From Streptomyces nodosus (GTDB taxonomy: Bacteria > Actinomycetota > Actinomycetes > Streptomycetales > Streptomycetaceae): a stretch of 64,000 nt of DNA. The notes under the pieces were generated by a model, which saw only the letters and a program-made list of their open reading frames with translations, ran no database searches and had not been told where the DNA came from. A program made the translations under genes and the position numbers. This document shows positions 8,084-15,710 of this stretch, one piece after another (within the stretch, counting starts at the first letter, position 1; each line of letters starts with the position of its first letter). The stretch lies in the NCBI RefSeq assembly GCF_008704995.1, contig NZ_CP023747.1, positions 5,986,001 through 6,050,000 of the forward strand, written 5' to 3'.

Positions 8084-9940
8084 CTAGCCGCCGTTGCCGG
8101 TCGACTCGTCGGGGATGGTGAGCGGCGGCAGCGGGGGACGCCCGCCCACCGCGCCGCCGTCCGGGGCGGTGGGCGACGGCGGGAGGGGCACATCGGCCGG
8201 GTCCGTGACCGAGGGGCGTGGTGTCGTGGGGGACGCGGGCAGCGGCACGTCGGCCGGGTCGACGACCGAGGGACGCGGCGTCGTGGGGGACGCGGGCAGC
8301 GGCACGTCGGCGGGGTCCACACCCGAGGGGCGCGGCGTCGTGGGGGAGGGGGGCAGCGGCACATCGGCCGGGTCCACGACCGAGGGGCGCGGCGTCGTCG
8401 GCGACGCGGGCAACGGCACATCCACCGGATCCACACCCGAAGGGCGCGGTGTCGTGGGTGACGCGGGCAACGGCACAGCCGCCGGGTCGACGGGCGGTGT
8501 GGCGTCGGGGCGGACCTTGCCCTTGATCGGGATCTGGTGCGTCACGCCGTCGACCGCGCGGCCGAGGCCCGCTGTGCCGACCGGTCCCACCCCGAGCTTG
8601 GGCGCCGAGTTGGCGATCTCGCCGGCCGCGACCTCGCCCGGATCGCCGCCCTGGGCGACCCCGACACCGATCTTGGCGCCGAGCGTGGCGCCTTCCTCGA
8701 CGAAGTTGCCGACCTGGTCGGAGGCCCGCTTCCCGACGCTGTCGCCCAGCGCCGGTTCGGTGGTGTCCCCGAAACGGCCGCCGGCCCCGTCCTTGACCGG
8801 CGGATTCCCCCTGGCCGAGCCGATCTTGCCGACGCCCCCCTTGAAGGCGGCTCCCGCCACCGCCCCCGCCGCGGCTCCGGCGAAGACCCCGGCCGCGGTG
8901 ATCTCGTCGTGGTTCGCCGCCTTGGCGGCTGCCTCCAGGGCCGAGTTCCCCAGGAAGCCGCCGCCGACCTCCGCGGCCGTCTTGAGCGCCGAGTTGTCGA
9001 GGATCCCGCTGACGATCTTGCTGTTGGTGAGGGACTCGGTGACCTTGGTGATGGTTCCGGTGGTCTTGGTGATCACGCTGGATCCCTTGATCGCGGCCAC
9101 CGCGGTGGGGGCGATGGCCTCCACCGCCCTGCCCCCCAGCTTCAGCAGGGAGCCGCCGGGGATGATGCCGAGCAGACCGACGACGAAGTCACCCGCTTTG
9201 ACGCCGCCGGTCTGACTCGCGACGACTTGGTTGAAAACGAAGAGCGCCCCGCCCAGCAAGGCCCCCACCACCGGGAAGAACACCGCCACGACGGCGATCA
9301 GCGCGGCGAGCAGGATCTGGACGAAGGGGAAGTCCTTGAAGAAGTCGGCGATCTTCTGGAAGATGTTCCGCTCCGGAATCGCCTCCCGCGCCGCCCGGTC
9401 CAGTACATCGGCGCACTCCCGCTGGGCGCTCTCCCGCATCGCCTTGGCCTGCTCGGCCAGGCTCCTGGCCGCGCTCATCTCGGTTCTGCCGATGTCGATG
9501 GAGTCCTGGACCCGGCGGGCCTCGGACTTCTCCTCGTCCGTGGGGTCGTCCCCCAGTTCCTTGGGCGCCTGGTTCGCCTGCGGTGCGGCGGCCCGCGCCT
9601 GATCCACCGCCCGGTCGAAGGTGTCCTGGGCCTCCTGCAGACGCGGCATGTAGTCGCTGTAGGCCTGGGCCGCGTCGTGATAGGAGGTCATCGTCTTGGT
9701 CAGCTTGTCCGGGAGATCGTCGCCGATCTTCTCCTTCAGCTTGTCCATGGCCGACCCCCGGCCCTGCGCGATCGTGCCGTCCCTCTTCAGCACGTTCAGC
9801 GCCTTCTCAGCGGCGTCCCCGACGTCCCGGTACCGCTGCATGACGGCCTGGATCAGATCCGGGTCGCCAGGCGTCGGATCCGCGTTCAGCCCGACGATCT
9901 GGAAATCCTCGGAACTCGCGTGCCGACGTGCCATGCCCAT
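8084..9940 (-). CDS. Large T7SS-linked membrane protein with Pro-rich repeat tail
   Basis: A 618-residue protein; ATG 9940 or the in-frame ATG at 9934 fits the G-rich ribosome-binding site. Residues ~1-185 are long charged helices (SAMDKLKEKIGDDLPDKL) as in LXG/WXG-type T7SS substrates. A strongly hydrophobic Gly/Ala stretch around 195-240 (FVQILLAALIAVVAVFF) and later Gly/Ala-rich segments could insert in a membrane. The C-terminus is a proline-rich array of 19-residue units of the type VDPADVPLPASPTTPRPS. There is no toxin domain I can name, so it could be a structural or membrane-contact component rather than a polymorphic toxin. It heads the minus-strand operon with the WXG100 protein and EccC-like ATPase. 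Confidence 0.75.
   Translation of the reverse strand: MGMARRHASSEDFQIVGLNADPTPGDPDLIQAVMQRYRDVGDAAEKALNVLKRDGTIAQGRGSAMDKLKEKIGDDLPDKLTKTMTSYHDAAQAYSDYMPRLQEAQDTFDRAVDQARAAAPQANQAPKELGDDPTDEEKSEARRVQDSIDIGRTEMSAARSLAEQAKAMRESAQRECADVLDRAAREAIPERNIFQKIADFFKDFPFVQILLAALIAVVAVFFPVVGALLGGALFVFNQVVASQTGGVKAGDFVVGLLGIIPGGSLLKLGGRAVEAIAPTAVAAIKGSSVITKTTGTITKVTESLTNSKIVSGILDNSALKTAAEVGGGFLGNSALEAAAKAANHDEITAAGVFAGAAAGAVAGAAFKGGVGKIGSARGNPPVKDGAGGRFGDTTEPALGDSVGKRASDQVGNFVEEGATLGAKIGVGVAQGGDPGEVAAGEIANSAPKLGVGPVGTAGLGRAVDGVTHQIPIKGKVRPDATPPVDPAAVPLPASPTTPRPSGVDPVDVPLPASPTTPRPSVVDPADVPLPPSPTTPRPSGVDPADVPLPASPTTPRPSVVDPADVPLPASPTTPRPSVTDPADVPLPPSPTAPDGGAVGGRPPLPPLTIPDESTGNGG
8153..8491 (-). repeat. 57-bp coding tandem repeats (six units)
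   Basis: Five full units of 57 bp plus a diverged sixth, each encoding 19 residues of the type VDPxDVPLPASPTTPRPS(G/V). Units differ by a few substitutions and alternate Gly/Val at the last position. The array encodes the extended Pro-rich tail of the T7SS-linked protein; copy number probably varies between strains. Confidence 0.9.
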
Positions 9941-10132
9941 CCCCCGTGCGGTGTCCCTCAGATGCGGTCGCCAGATACACGGGCTCGGGCTTCCCAAGGG
10001 TTCATATCTTCTTCGAACGCTTTCACCGCCCGGCTCCGTGTAGACGGTGGAGCGCATCGGCGGATCAGCGGCGGGGCCTCTCCCGCACGGCCCGCACAAC
10101 GCTCCCGGCAGCCCGGAGGAGTAGCAGACGAC

Positions 10133-11584
10133 ATGGCGGACACCATGACCGACGACAGCGACGCCGTGCCTCGGCACCGGCCGAGAAGCACCGCGCCCCA
10201 CCGCACACCGCCCACCGTGCTGCGCCTCCTCGTGGTCATGGTGATGGCCTGCGTGGCCGCACTGGGCGCGGTCTCGTCCGCGACCGCCGCGGAGGGCGAC
10301 GATCTGATCAAGGTGTTCGTGGTCCAGGACCCCGCGCAGACCGGTGGGCAGCTCGCCACCCTGGAGTCGATCGCCGCCACCACGCTGGGCGACGCCTCGC
10401 GTGCGGGGGAGATCCTCGACCTCAACCGGGGCCTGCGGCAGAGGGACGGCGGGGCACTGAACGACTCCGGGGAGCAGCTGCACCCCGGCTGGATCCTGCG
10501 TCTGCCACCGGATGCCTCGGGACCCGGCGTCCAGCTGGCGAAGGACTCCGGGAACACGGACGGCACGTCCACGGACCCGAACGGCACACCGGACGACGCC
10601 GGAGCGGCCGACGGCGGATCCACCGTGTTCGCCATTCCGCTGGCCGCGGTGGTGGCCGCCCTGGTGGCCCTGCTGCTGGCCCTGGTGACCGCGGTCATCG
10701 TGAGCAGGAAGAAGGCACACGCCGTGTACGCCGCGGGGCTGCGCGTGGTGCGAAAGCTGGGGGAACCGGCCAGGCGGCGGCGACAACTGGTGCTACGACG
10801 CGCGACGGGCCGGCGGTTCGCGACCGACGCCGACTCCGTACGCCGTGCCTACGGCGCCCTCGGGGAACTCTCCGCCGACGGGGGGCGACCGGAGACGCCG
10901 GTGCACGGGCTGCGGGTCGACGACGGCGGTGTCACGGTGTGGCTGCCGCCCTCCTCCACGGTCGACGCCCCCTGGCAGAACATCGACAGCACCCGGTGGC
11001 ACCGCACCGCCGCCGCGGTCGGCTGGATGACCCCGGCCGGCGGCGACGGCGCCATGACCTCCCGGGCGGCGGTCACCGCAGCGTGTCTGGTGCGGGTGGG
11101 CACCGACACCGCCGGCGAACCGGTGTTCGTGGACCTCAGCCGTCTGGACGGTGTCCTCAGCGTGACGGGTGATCAGGCCGTGGCCCGCGATGTGGTGCGG
11201 AACCTGCTGGCGGAGATCGCCCGCAGCCGGCCGGACACCCCGGTGACCGTCCTCGGCGGCCGGGACGGAGCCGAGGCGTTCGCCCTGCCGGAAGCCCTGC
11301 GACGGCTTCCCCGGGTCGAAGCGCCGGCCGCGACCCCCGCCGTCGGTGGCGGCACCACACGCGCCGCCGCCGCACGGCACCCGGTCAAGGGCCTGGTGGT
11401 CCTGGCGGGCACCCCCACCGAGCGGGAGACCGCCGAGCTGACCGCGCTCTGCGGACCGGGCGGCGCGGGCTGGACGGGACTCGTCTCCGGCGAGGTGGAC
11501 GGCGCGCACTGGCGCTGGAACACGGACGCCGACGGCCATGTGGACATCCCGGTGCTCGACCTGCGGCTCACCGTTCCGGCGTGA
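10133..11584 (+). CDS. LysM-like single-pass membrane protein of the T7SS locus
   Basis: A 483-residue protein with a GGAGGAG ribosome-binding site before ATG 10133. An N-terminal signal/anchor (VLRLLVVMVMACVAALGAV) is followed by an exported region with a LysM-like arrangement (VFVVQDP, TLESIAATTLGDASRAGEIL, LHPGWILRLP), a fold usually associated with peptidoglycan contact. A Ser/Thr/Gly linker leads to a second membrane helix (~165-188, VFAIPLAAVVAALVALLLAL), then SRKKAH and a ~290-residue cytoplasmic domain of unknown fold. This topology could tether the secretion ATPase to the wall, as EccB or EssB do elsewhere, but no sequence similarity to those is evident. It is divergent from the large repeat protein. 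Confidence 0.7.
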   Translation: MADTMTDDSDAVPRHRPRSTAPHRTPPTVLRLLVVMVMACVAALGAVSSATAAEGDDLIKVFVVQDPAQTGGQLATLESIAATTLGDASRAGEILDLNRGLRQRDGGALNDSGEQLHPGWILRLPPDASGPGVQLAKDSGNTDGTSTDPNGTPDDAGAADGGSTVFAIPLAAVVAALVALLLALVTAVIVSRKKAHAVYAAGLRVVRKLGEPARRRRQLVLRRATGRRFATDADSVRRAYGALGELSADGGRPETPVHGLRVDDGGVTVWLPPSSTVDAPWQNIDSTRWHRTAAAVGWMTPAGGDGAMTSRAAVTAACLVRVGTDTAGEPVFVDLSRLDGVLSVTGDQAVARDVVRNLLAEIARSRPDTPVTVLGGRDGAEAFALPEALRRLPRVEAPAATPAVGGGTTRAAAARHPVKGLVVLAGTPTERETAELTALCGPGGAGWTGLVSGEVDGAHWRWNTDADGHVDIPVLDLRLTVPA

Positions 11585-11590
11585 GAGCGC

Positions 11591-11664
11591 AGCCCCTCGG
11601 CCCTTGCCGACCGGAGCCCCTCGGTCCTCCGCCGACTGGAGCCCCTCGGCCCCTGCCGATCAGG
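11591..11664 (+). repeat. Three 24-25 bp direct repeats in a 3' untranslated region
   Basis: Three tandem units (11591-11614, 11615-11639, 11640-11664), each beginning AGCCCCTCGG and ending near GCCGA. They start 6 nt after the stop codon of the LysM-like gene and precede its terminator. Confidence 0.75.
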
Positions 11665-11678
11665 GGCCACCGGTATCC

Positions 11679-11709
11679 GCCGGGTGCCGGCCGACGACCG
11701 GCACCCGGC
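11679..11709. terminator. Bidirectional intrinsic terminator
   Basis: A perfect 12-bp inverted repeat (GCCGGGTGCCGG and its complement) with a 7-nt loop, lying between the convergent LysM-like and sigma factor genes. Confidence 0.8.
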
Positions 11710-11754
11710 GCGTCCCGCCCACGGTCGGCGGCGGGACCGGTGACGAGGACGGCC

Positions 11755-12300
11755 TCACGCCGGCAGCGCCCTGTTCCGGGGCACCGCCGCGGCCTTGCTG
11801 CGCAGACTGCTGAGGGCGTAGTGCTGACGGGACTTCACGGTGCCCGCCGGTATGCCGAGGATCCGCGCCGTCTCCTTCACGGTCCTGCCGCACAGATAAG
11901 TGTGCAGAAGGACCTCGCGGTGCTCATGGGACAGCCGGCGCAGCAGGGTGACCGCCTCGACCGTGGTCAGTATCCCGTCGGCGTGATCGGGCTGGAACGC
12001 GTCGAGGTCCTCGGCGCCCACCGTCTCGTGCCGGGAGGCCGCGCTGCGCATCCGGTCGACCACCAGATTGCGGGTGACCGTGAGGAGCCAGCCCCGCACC
12101 GAACCCTGCGTGCTGTACAGCCGCTCCGCGTTGGGCCAGGCCCGGATGAAGGTCTCCTGCACGACGTCCTCCGCCGTGTGGCGGTCGTTCAGCAGTTTCT
12201 CGGCGTAGGCGAGCAGCGCCTTGGTGTGGTCGGTGACCAGCCTCTGCAGAAGGTGCGCCTGGTGTTCGGCGGTCGCGGCGTCCACAACGGTCGTGTTCAT
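11755..12300 (-). CDS. ECF-type RNA polymerase sigma factor
   Basis: A 181-residue sigma-70 family factor with only regions 2 and 4. Region 2 spans ~20-95 with AEDVVQETFIRAWPNA (2.2-2.3) and SVRGWLLTVTRNLVVDRMR (2.4). Region 4 spans ~115-165, with the HTH TVKETARILGIPAGTVKSR. The start at 12300 has an AGGA 9 nt upstream; a 15-residue in-frame extension has no better site. No anti-sigma factor gene follows: the downstream neighbour is the convergent LysM-like T7SS gene. The factor may act on cell-envelope or T7SS genes, but no target promoter could be confirmed. Confidence 0.9.
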   Translation of the reverse strand: MNTTVVDAATAEHQAHLLQRLVTDHTKALLAYAEKLLNDRHTAEDVVQETFIRAWPNAERLYSTQGSVRGWLLTVTRNLVVDRMRSAASRHETVGAEDLDAFQPDHADGILTTVEAVTLLRRLSHEHREVLLHTYLCGRTVKETARILGIPAGTVKSRQHYALSSLRSKAAAVPRNRALPA

Positions 12301-12608
12301 GGTCCAGTTCCTGTAGGGGGAAGGCCTTGCCTGCGCCGTACTCACCCGTCAGGACTGTTCGTTCGTACGCGAGGGGGCATACGTGACGATCACCGGGGTA
12401 AGGAACCCCCGGCGGCAGGAACGCTCAGGACGAAGCCGGTCCCACGGAACCGGCGGTCGCCGCACCAGCGGCACACCGAGGCGTGCCGAGCGCGCCGCGG
12501 CCCCCGGTGAATCGGCGCATGGCGGAGCGTAGGCAGCCGCCACTTCCGTAGGACTGACGCTTTTCTGACGTCCGGCCGCGGGGGCGGGGCCGGCGATCGG
12601 GGCAGCCG
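12301..12608. other. Intergenic region upstream of the sigma factor gene
   Basis: A 308-bp stretch without a supportable gene. It should hold the sigma factor promoter and the end of the AfsR-like transcript. A weak 6-bp stem (CCGGCC at 12572, GGCCGG at 12588) near the AfsR stop could act in termination. No clear -35/-10 pair was found. Confidence 0.4.
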
Positions 12609-15536
12609 TCAGGCGCCTGGATCCTCGGCGCCCTCGGGGGACGAGGAGGACGGGGCGAGGTCCGTCAGCCTGCCGCAGACGAGTGCGGCGTCCGGGTGCC
12701 CGATCCGGGCGAGGATCTCCAGCCCTTGGCGCCAGGCGAGCGCCGCTTCCACGGGGCGCCCGGCCGCATGGTGGGCGTCGCCGATATGGGTCAGGGTGTC
12801 GGCTTCCAGATAGGCGTCCTTGATGACGCGGTACAGGGCCAGTGCGTGCTCGTAGCACTCCAGCGCCCGGTCGTGTTGGCGCAGATGGTGATGGGCGTAG
12901 CCGAGGCTGTCCCACGCCGCGGCCTCGCCGTTGCGGTCGCCGATCGCCCGGTGGGCCTCGAGGGACCGCCCGCACTCCTCCAGCGCCTCGCCGTACTGAC
13001 CCAGCAGGATGTACGTCCAGCCGATCTCGTTGAAGACGCTGGCCTCCCCGCTGCGGTGCCCGGCCGAGCGGTACAGGGCATGAGCGGACCCGTAGTGGTC
13101 GAGCGCTCTGCCGTGATCGCTACGGCGATTGGCCAGCAGGGCGAAGTAACGGTGCACCCGGGCCTGCCCCACCGCGTCCCCGATGTCCCCGAACAGCTCC
13201 AGGGACCGCGACAGGTTCTCGTCCGCCTCGTCCCAGCGCTCCAGCCGCCCGGTGACAAAGCCGAGCGCCCGGTGCGCATGGGCCTGACCACGTGTGTCGC
13301 CCAGCCGTCGGGCGGTGGTCGCGGCCGTGGTCTGCGCGGTGAGCTGTTCCTGCCAGCGGCCGTTGCGGTCCAGATAGAGCTCCAGGGTCACGGCCAGCTG
13401 CCAGCTGTGCCGGCCGCTCCCGCGGCGGGCGTCCAGTTCGACGGCGGCGAGCATGGCGGACAGATTGCCGTCCAGCCAGTCGGTGGCACCCGTCTGATCG
13501 GCGAAGGACGCCGTGGTCACACCGGCCTGCCGGGGGCTCAGCTCGATGCGGTCCCGGCTGGGCGCCAGGACGGTGTCCGCCGCATGCGCGCTGTGCAGAT
13601 AGTGGTCCAGCATCCGGCATCGGGCCGTGTACAGCTCCTCCGCCGTGTCCTGGTCCTCGCCGAGCTCCAGTCCGTAGGCGCGCAGCAGTTCATGGCAGGT
13701 GAAGTGGCCGGGTCTCGGCTCGGAGATCAGATGGGCCCGGACCAGTTCCGCGAGCGCCGGCCGGACCTGTCCCGGCCGCCGCCCCGCCAGACTCGCGGCG
13801 GCGGCCAGCGAACACTCCCGGCCCGGGTGCAGGGCGAGCAGCCTGAACATCCGTGCGGCCGCCGGGGTGAGCAGGTTGTAGGACCAGGAGAAGGCGCAGC
13901 GCGCGTCCGCCACCGGGGCCTCGGCGGTGAAGGCGTCGAGGCTGCCCTGGCTCTCGCGCAGTTCGGCGGCGACGGCCGCGAGCGAGAAGGCGGGATTCAC
14001 CGCGGCGCGGGCGGCGACGATGGCCAGCGCCAGGGGCAGATGCTCGCACAGGGCGATGATCTCCGTGGCGGCGCGCGGCTCGTCCGCGATCCGGCCGGCG
14101 CCGAGACGCCGCGACAGGAACTCCAGCGCGTCCGCCTCGCTCAGGACGTCCAGCGTCAGGCTGTGGGCGCCCTCCGCCACCACCAGGCCATGGAGCTGGT
14201 TGCGGCTGGTGACGATGACCAGACAGCCGGGCGCCCCGGGCAGCAGGGGCCGGACGTGCTCGCTGTCCCGTGCGTTGTCCAGGACGATCAGCACCCGCCG
14301 GTCGGCGAGCAGACTGCGGTACAGCGCGGTCTGCGCGTCCAGTCCCGCGGGGATACGGTGCGTGGGCACACCGAAGGCCTCGAGGAAGGTGCCTATCGCC
14401 TCACCGGGGCTCATGATCGAGCCGGTGGGATGGAAGCCCCGCAGATCGACATAGAGCTGCCCGTCGGGGAACCGGTCGGCGGCCTGGTGCGCCCAGTGCA
14501 CGGCCAGTGTGGTCTTGCCGATGCCCACCATCCCGCCGATCGCGCTGATCACCACCATGGAGGGGCGTTCCTCCGGGGCGGGCAGCAGCGCCTTCACCTG
14601 GGCCAGCTCCCTGCGTCTGCCCGTGAAGACGGCCAGATCCGGGGGAAGCTGGGCGGGAGGCACGGTGGCTGCCGTCCACGGCGGCCCCTCCGCCGCGACG
14701 GACGTTCCCGGCTCCTCCCCGGGCCCGGGGTCGCTCTCCTCGGGCACGGCGGGCGGCGCGGCGTGGGACGGGACGGTCTGGCGCAGTACCCGCTGGTGGG
14801 CGGAGCGCAGTTCGGGGCCCGGCTCCAGCCCCAGATCCTCCACGAGCCGGGCACGCAGGGTCCGGTACAGGTCCAGCGCCTCCGCCTGGTAGCCGGTGGA
14901 GGCGAGCACCACGATCAGCCGGGCGTGCAGCGCTTCGTCCAAGGGGTGCTGGGCCGCGGCCTGCCTCAGCGCCACCAGCACTCCGGCGCCGAGTTCCGGC
15001 CCGGCCGTCAGCGCGAGGTCGGCGGCCTCCTTGACGGCGGACAGGTACTCGCGGTCCACCGCGGTGAAGGCCGGATGGGAGCGCACCTCGGGCGTGATGT
15101 CCGAGGCCACCGGCGCCCGCCACAGCCTCAGGGCCTCGATCAGCAGTTCGGTGGCCCGCGCGGGGCTGCCGGCGTGCGCCGACCGGGCCGCCTCCTGGCG
15201 CAGGGCACGGAAGCGCAGCAGGTCCAGTGAGTCGGGCTCCACCTCCAGGCGGTAGCCGCCCGCTCCCCGCACCAGCCATCGCGAGTGGCCCCGGGCCCGC
15301 AGCTCGGGTTCGAGCAGACGCCGGAGTGCCCCGATGTGCCGCTGCACCACATTGACGGCACTGTCCGGCGGGGCCTGCCCCCACAGCGTGTCGACGATGT
15401 CGTGGACGGCCACCGGATGGCCGGCCTGGATCAGCAGCAGGGCCAGCAGACCGCGCTGCTTCGGCGGCCCCAGCTCCAGCTCGACATCCCCGCGCCAGGC
15501 ACGAACAGGTCCCAGCACAGCGAAACGCGTAGGCAC
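12609..15536 (-). CDS. AfsR/SARP-family transcriptional activator (BTAD, NB-ARC, TPR)
   Basis: A ~975-residue regulator of the AfsR type. Residues 1-95 form an OmpR-like winged-helix DNA-binding domain (GPPKQRGLLALLL, VVQRHIGALRRLLEP). A bacterial transcriptional activation domain follows (~100-250, with STGYQAEALDLYRTLRARL). The NB-ARC ATPase region begins at ~310 with Walker A GMVGIGKTTLAVHW and Walker B RVLIVLDNA. The C-terminal ~330 residues are TPR repeats (SLGYAHHHLRQHDRALECYE). I prefer GTG 15536, two residues before TRFAVLGPV; an ATG at 15572 is the alternative. Such proteins activate secondary metabolism or development, but no biosynthetic cluster is adjacent. It is divergent from the gamma-glutamyltransferase gene. 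Confidence 0.9.
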   Translation of the reverse strand: MPTRFAVLGPVRAWRGDVELELGPPKQRGLLALLLIQAGHPVAVHDIVDTLWGQAPPDSAVNVVQRHIGALRRLLEPELRARGHSRWLVRGAGGYRLEVEPDSLDLLRFRALRQEAARSAHAGSPARATELLIEALRLWRAPVASDITPEVRSHPAFTAVDREYLSAVKEAADLALTAGPELGAGVLVALRQAAAQHPLDEALHARLIVVLASTGYQAEALDLYRTLRARLVEDLGLEPGPELRSAHQRVLRQTVPSHAAPPAVPEESDPGPGEEPGTSVAAEGPPWTAATVPPAQLPPDLAVFTGRRRELAQVKALLPAPEERPSMVVISAIGGMVGIGKTTLAVHWAHQAADRFPDGQLYVDLRGFHPTGSIMSPGEAIGTFLEAFGVPTHRIPAGLDAQTALYRSLLADRRVLIVLDNARDSEHVRPLLPGAPGCLVIVTSRNQLHGLVVAEGAHSLTLDVLSEADALEFLSRRLGAGRIADEPRAATEIIALCEHLPLALAIVAARAAVNPAFSLAAVAAELRESQGSLDAFTAEAPVADARCAFSWSYNLLTPAAARMFRLLALHPGRECSLAAAASLAGRRPGQVRPALAELVRAHLISEPRPGHFTCHELLRAYGLELGEDQDTAEELYTARCRMLDHYLHSAHAADTVLAPSRDRIELSPRQAGVTTASFADQTGATDWLDGNLSAMLAAVELDARRGSGRHSWQLAVTLELYLDRNGRWQEQLTAQTTAATTARRLGDTRGQAHAHRALGFVTGRLERWDEADENLSRSLELFGDIGDAVGQARVHRYFALLANRRSDHGRALDHYGSAHALYRSAGHRSGEASVFNEIGWTYILLGQYGEALEECGRSLEAHRAIGDRNGEAAAWDSLGYAHHHLRQHDRALECYEHALALYRVIKDAYLEADTLTHIGDAHHAAGRPVEAALAWRQGLEILARIGHPDAALVCGRLTDLAPSSSSPEGAEDPGA

Positions 15537-15617
15537 AACACCCCCACGATGACACGCATGACTCATGAACAACGCGCCTGGACATCCCGGCCAGGCGATA
15601 AGGAATCAGCGTAATGA

Positions 15618-15629
15618 GCGTACGTACGC
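15618..15629. promoter_or_regulatory. 12-bp palindrome in a divergent promoter region
   Basis: GCGTACGTACGC is a perfect palindrome midway between the divergent AfsR-like and gamma-glutamyltransferase genes. It could be an operator; the binding protein is unknown. Confidence 0.35.
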
Positions 15630-15710
15630 AGGCGGACCGATGTTCGAAGGAGTGTCGGGATCATGGCAATACGGTTACGTTGTGTGGACGTTCGTCGACT
15701 GGAGGTACGG

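Noticed and set aside
8153..8491. 57-bp repeats as a CRISPR-like array
   Set aside because: Units are contiguous, in frame and contain no unique spacers; they encode a repeated peptide.
10133..11584. EccB homologue
   Set aside because: Topology is suggestive but no EccB repeat or ATPase-like motif is visible; it is described only as LysM-like.
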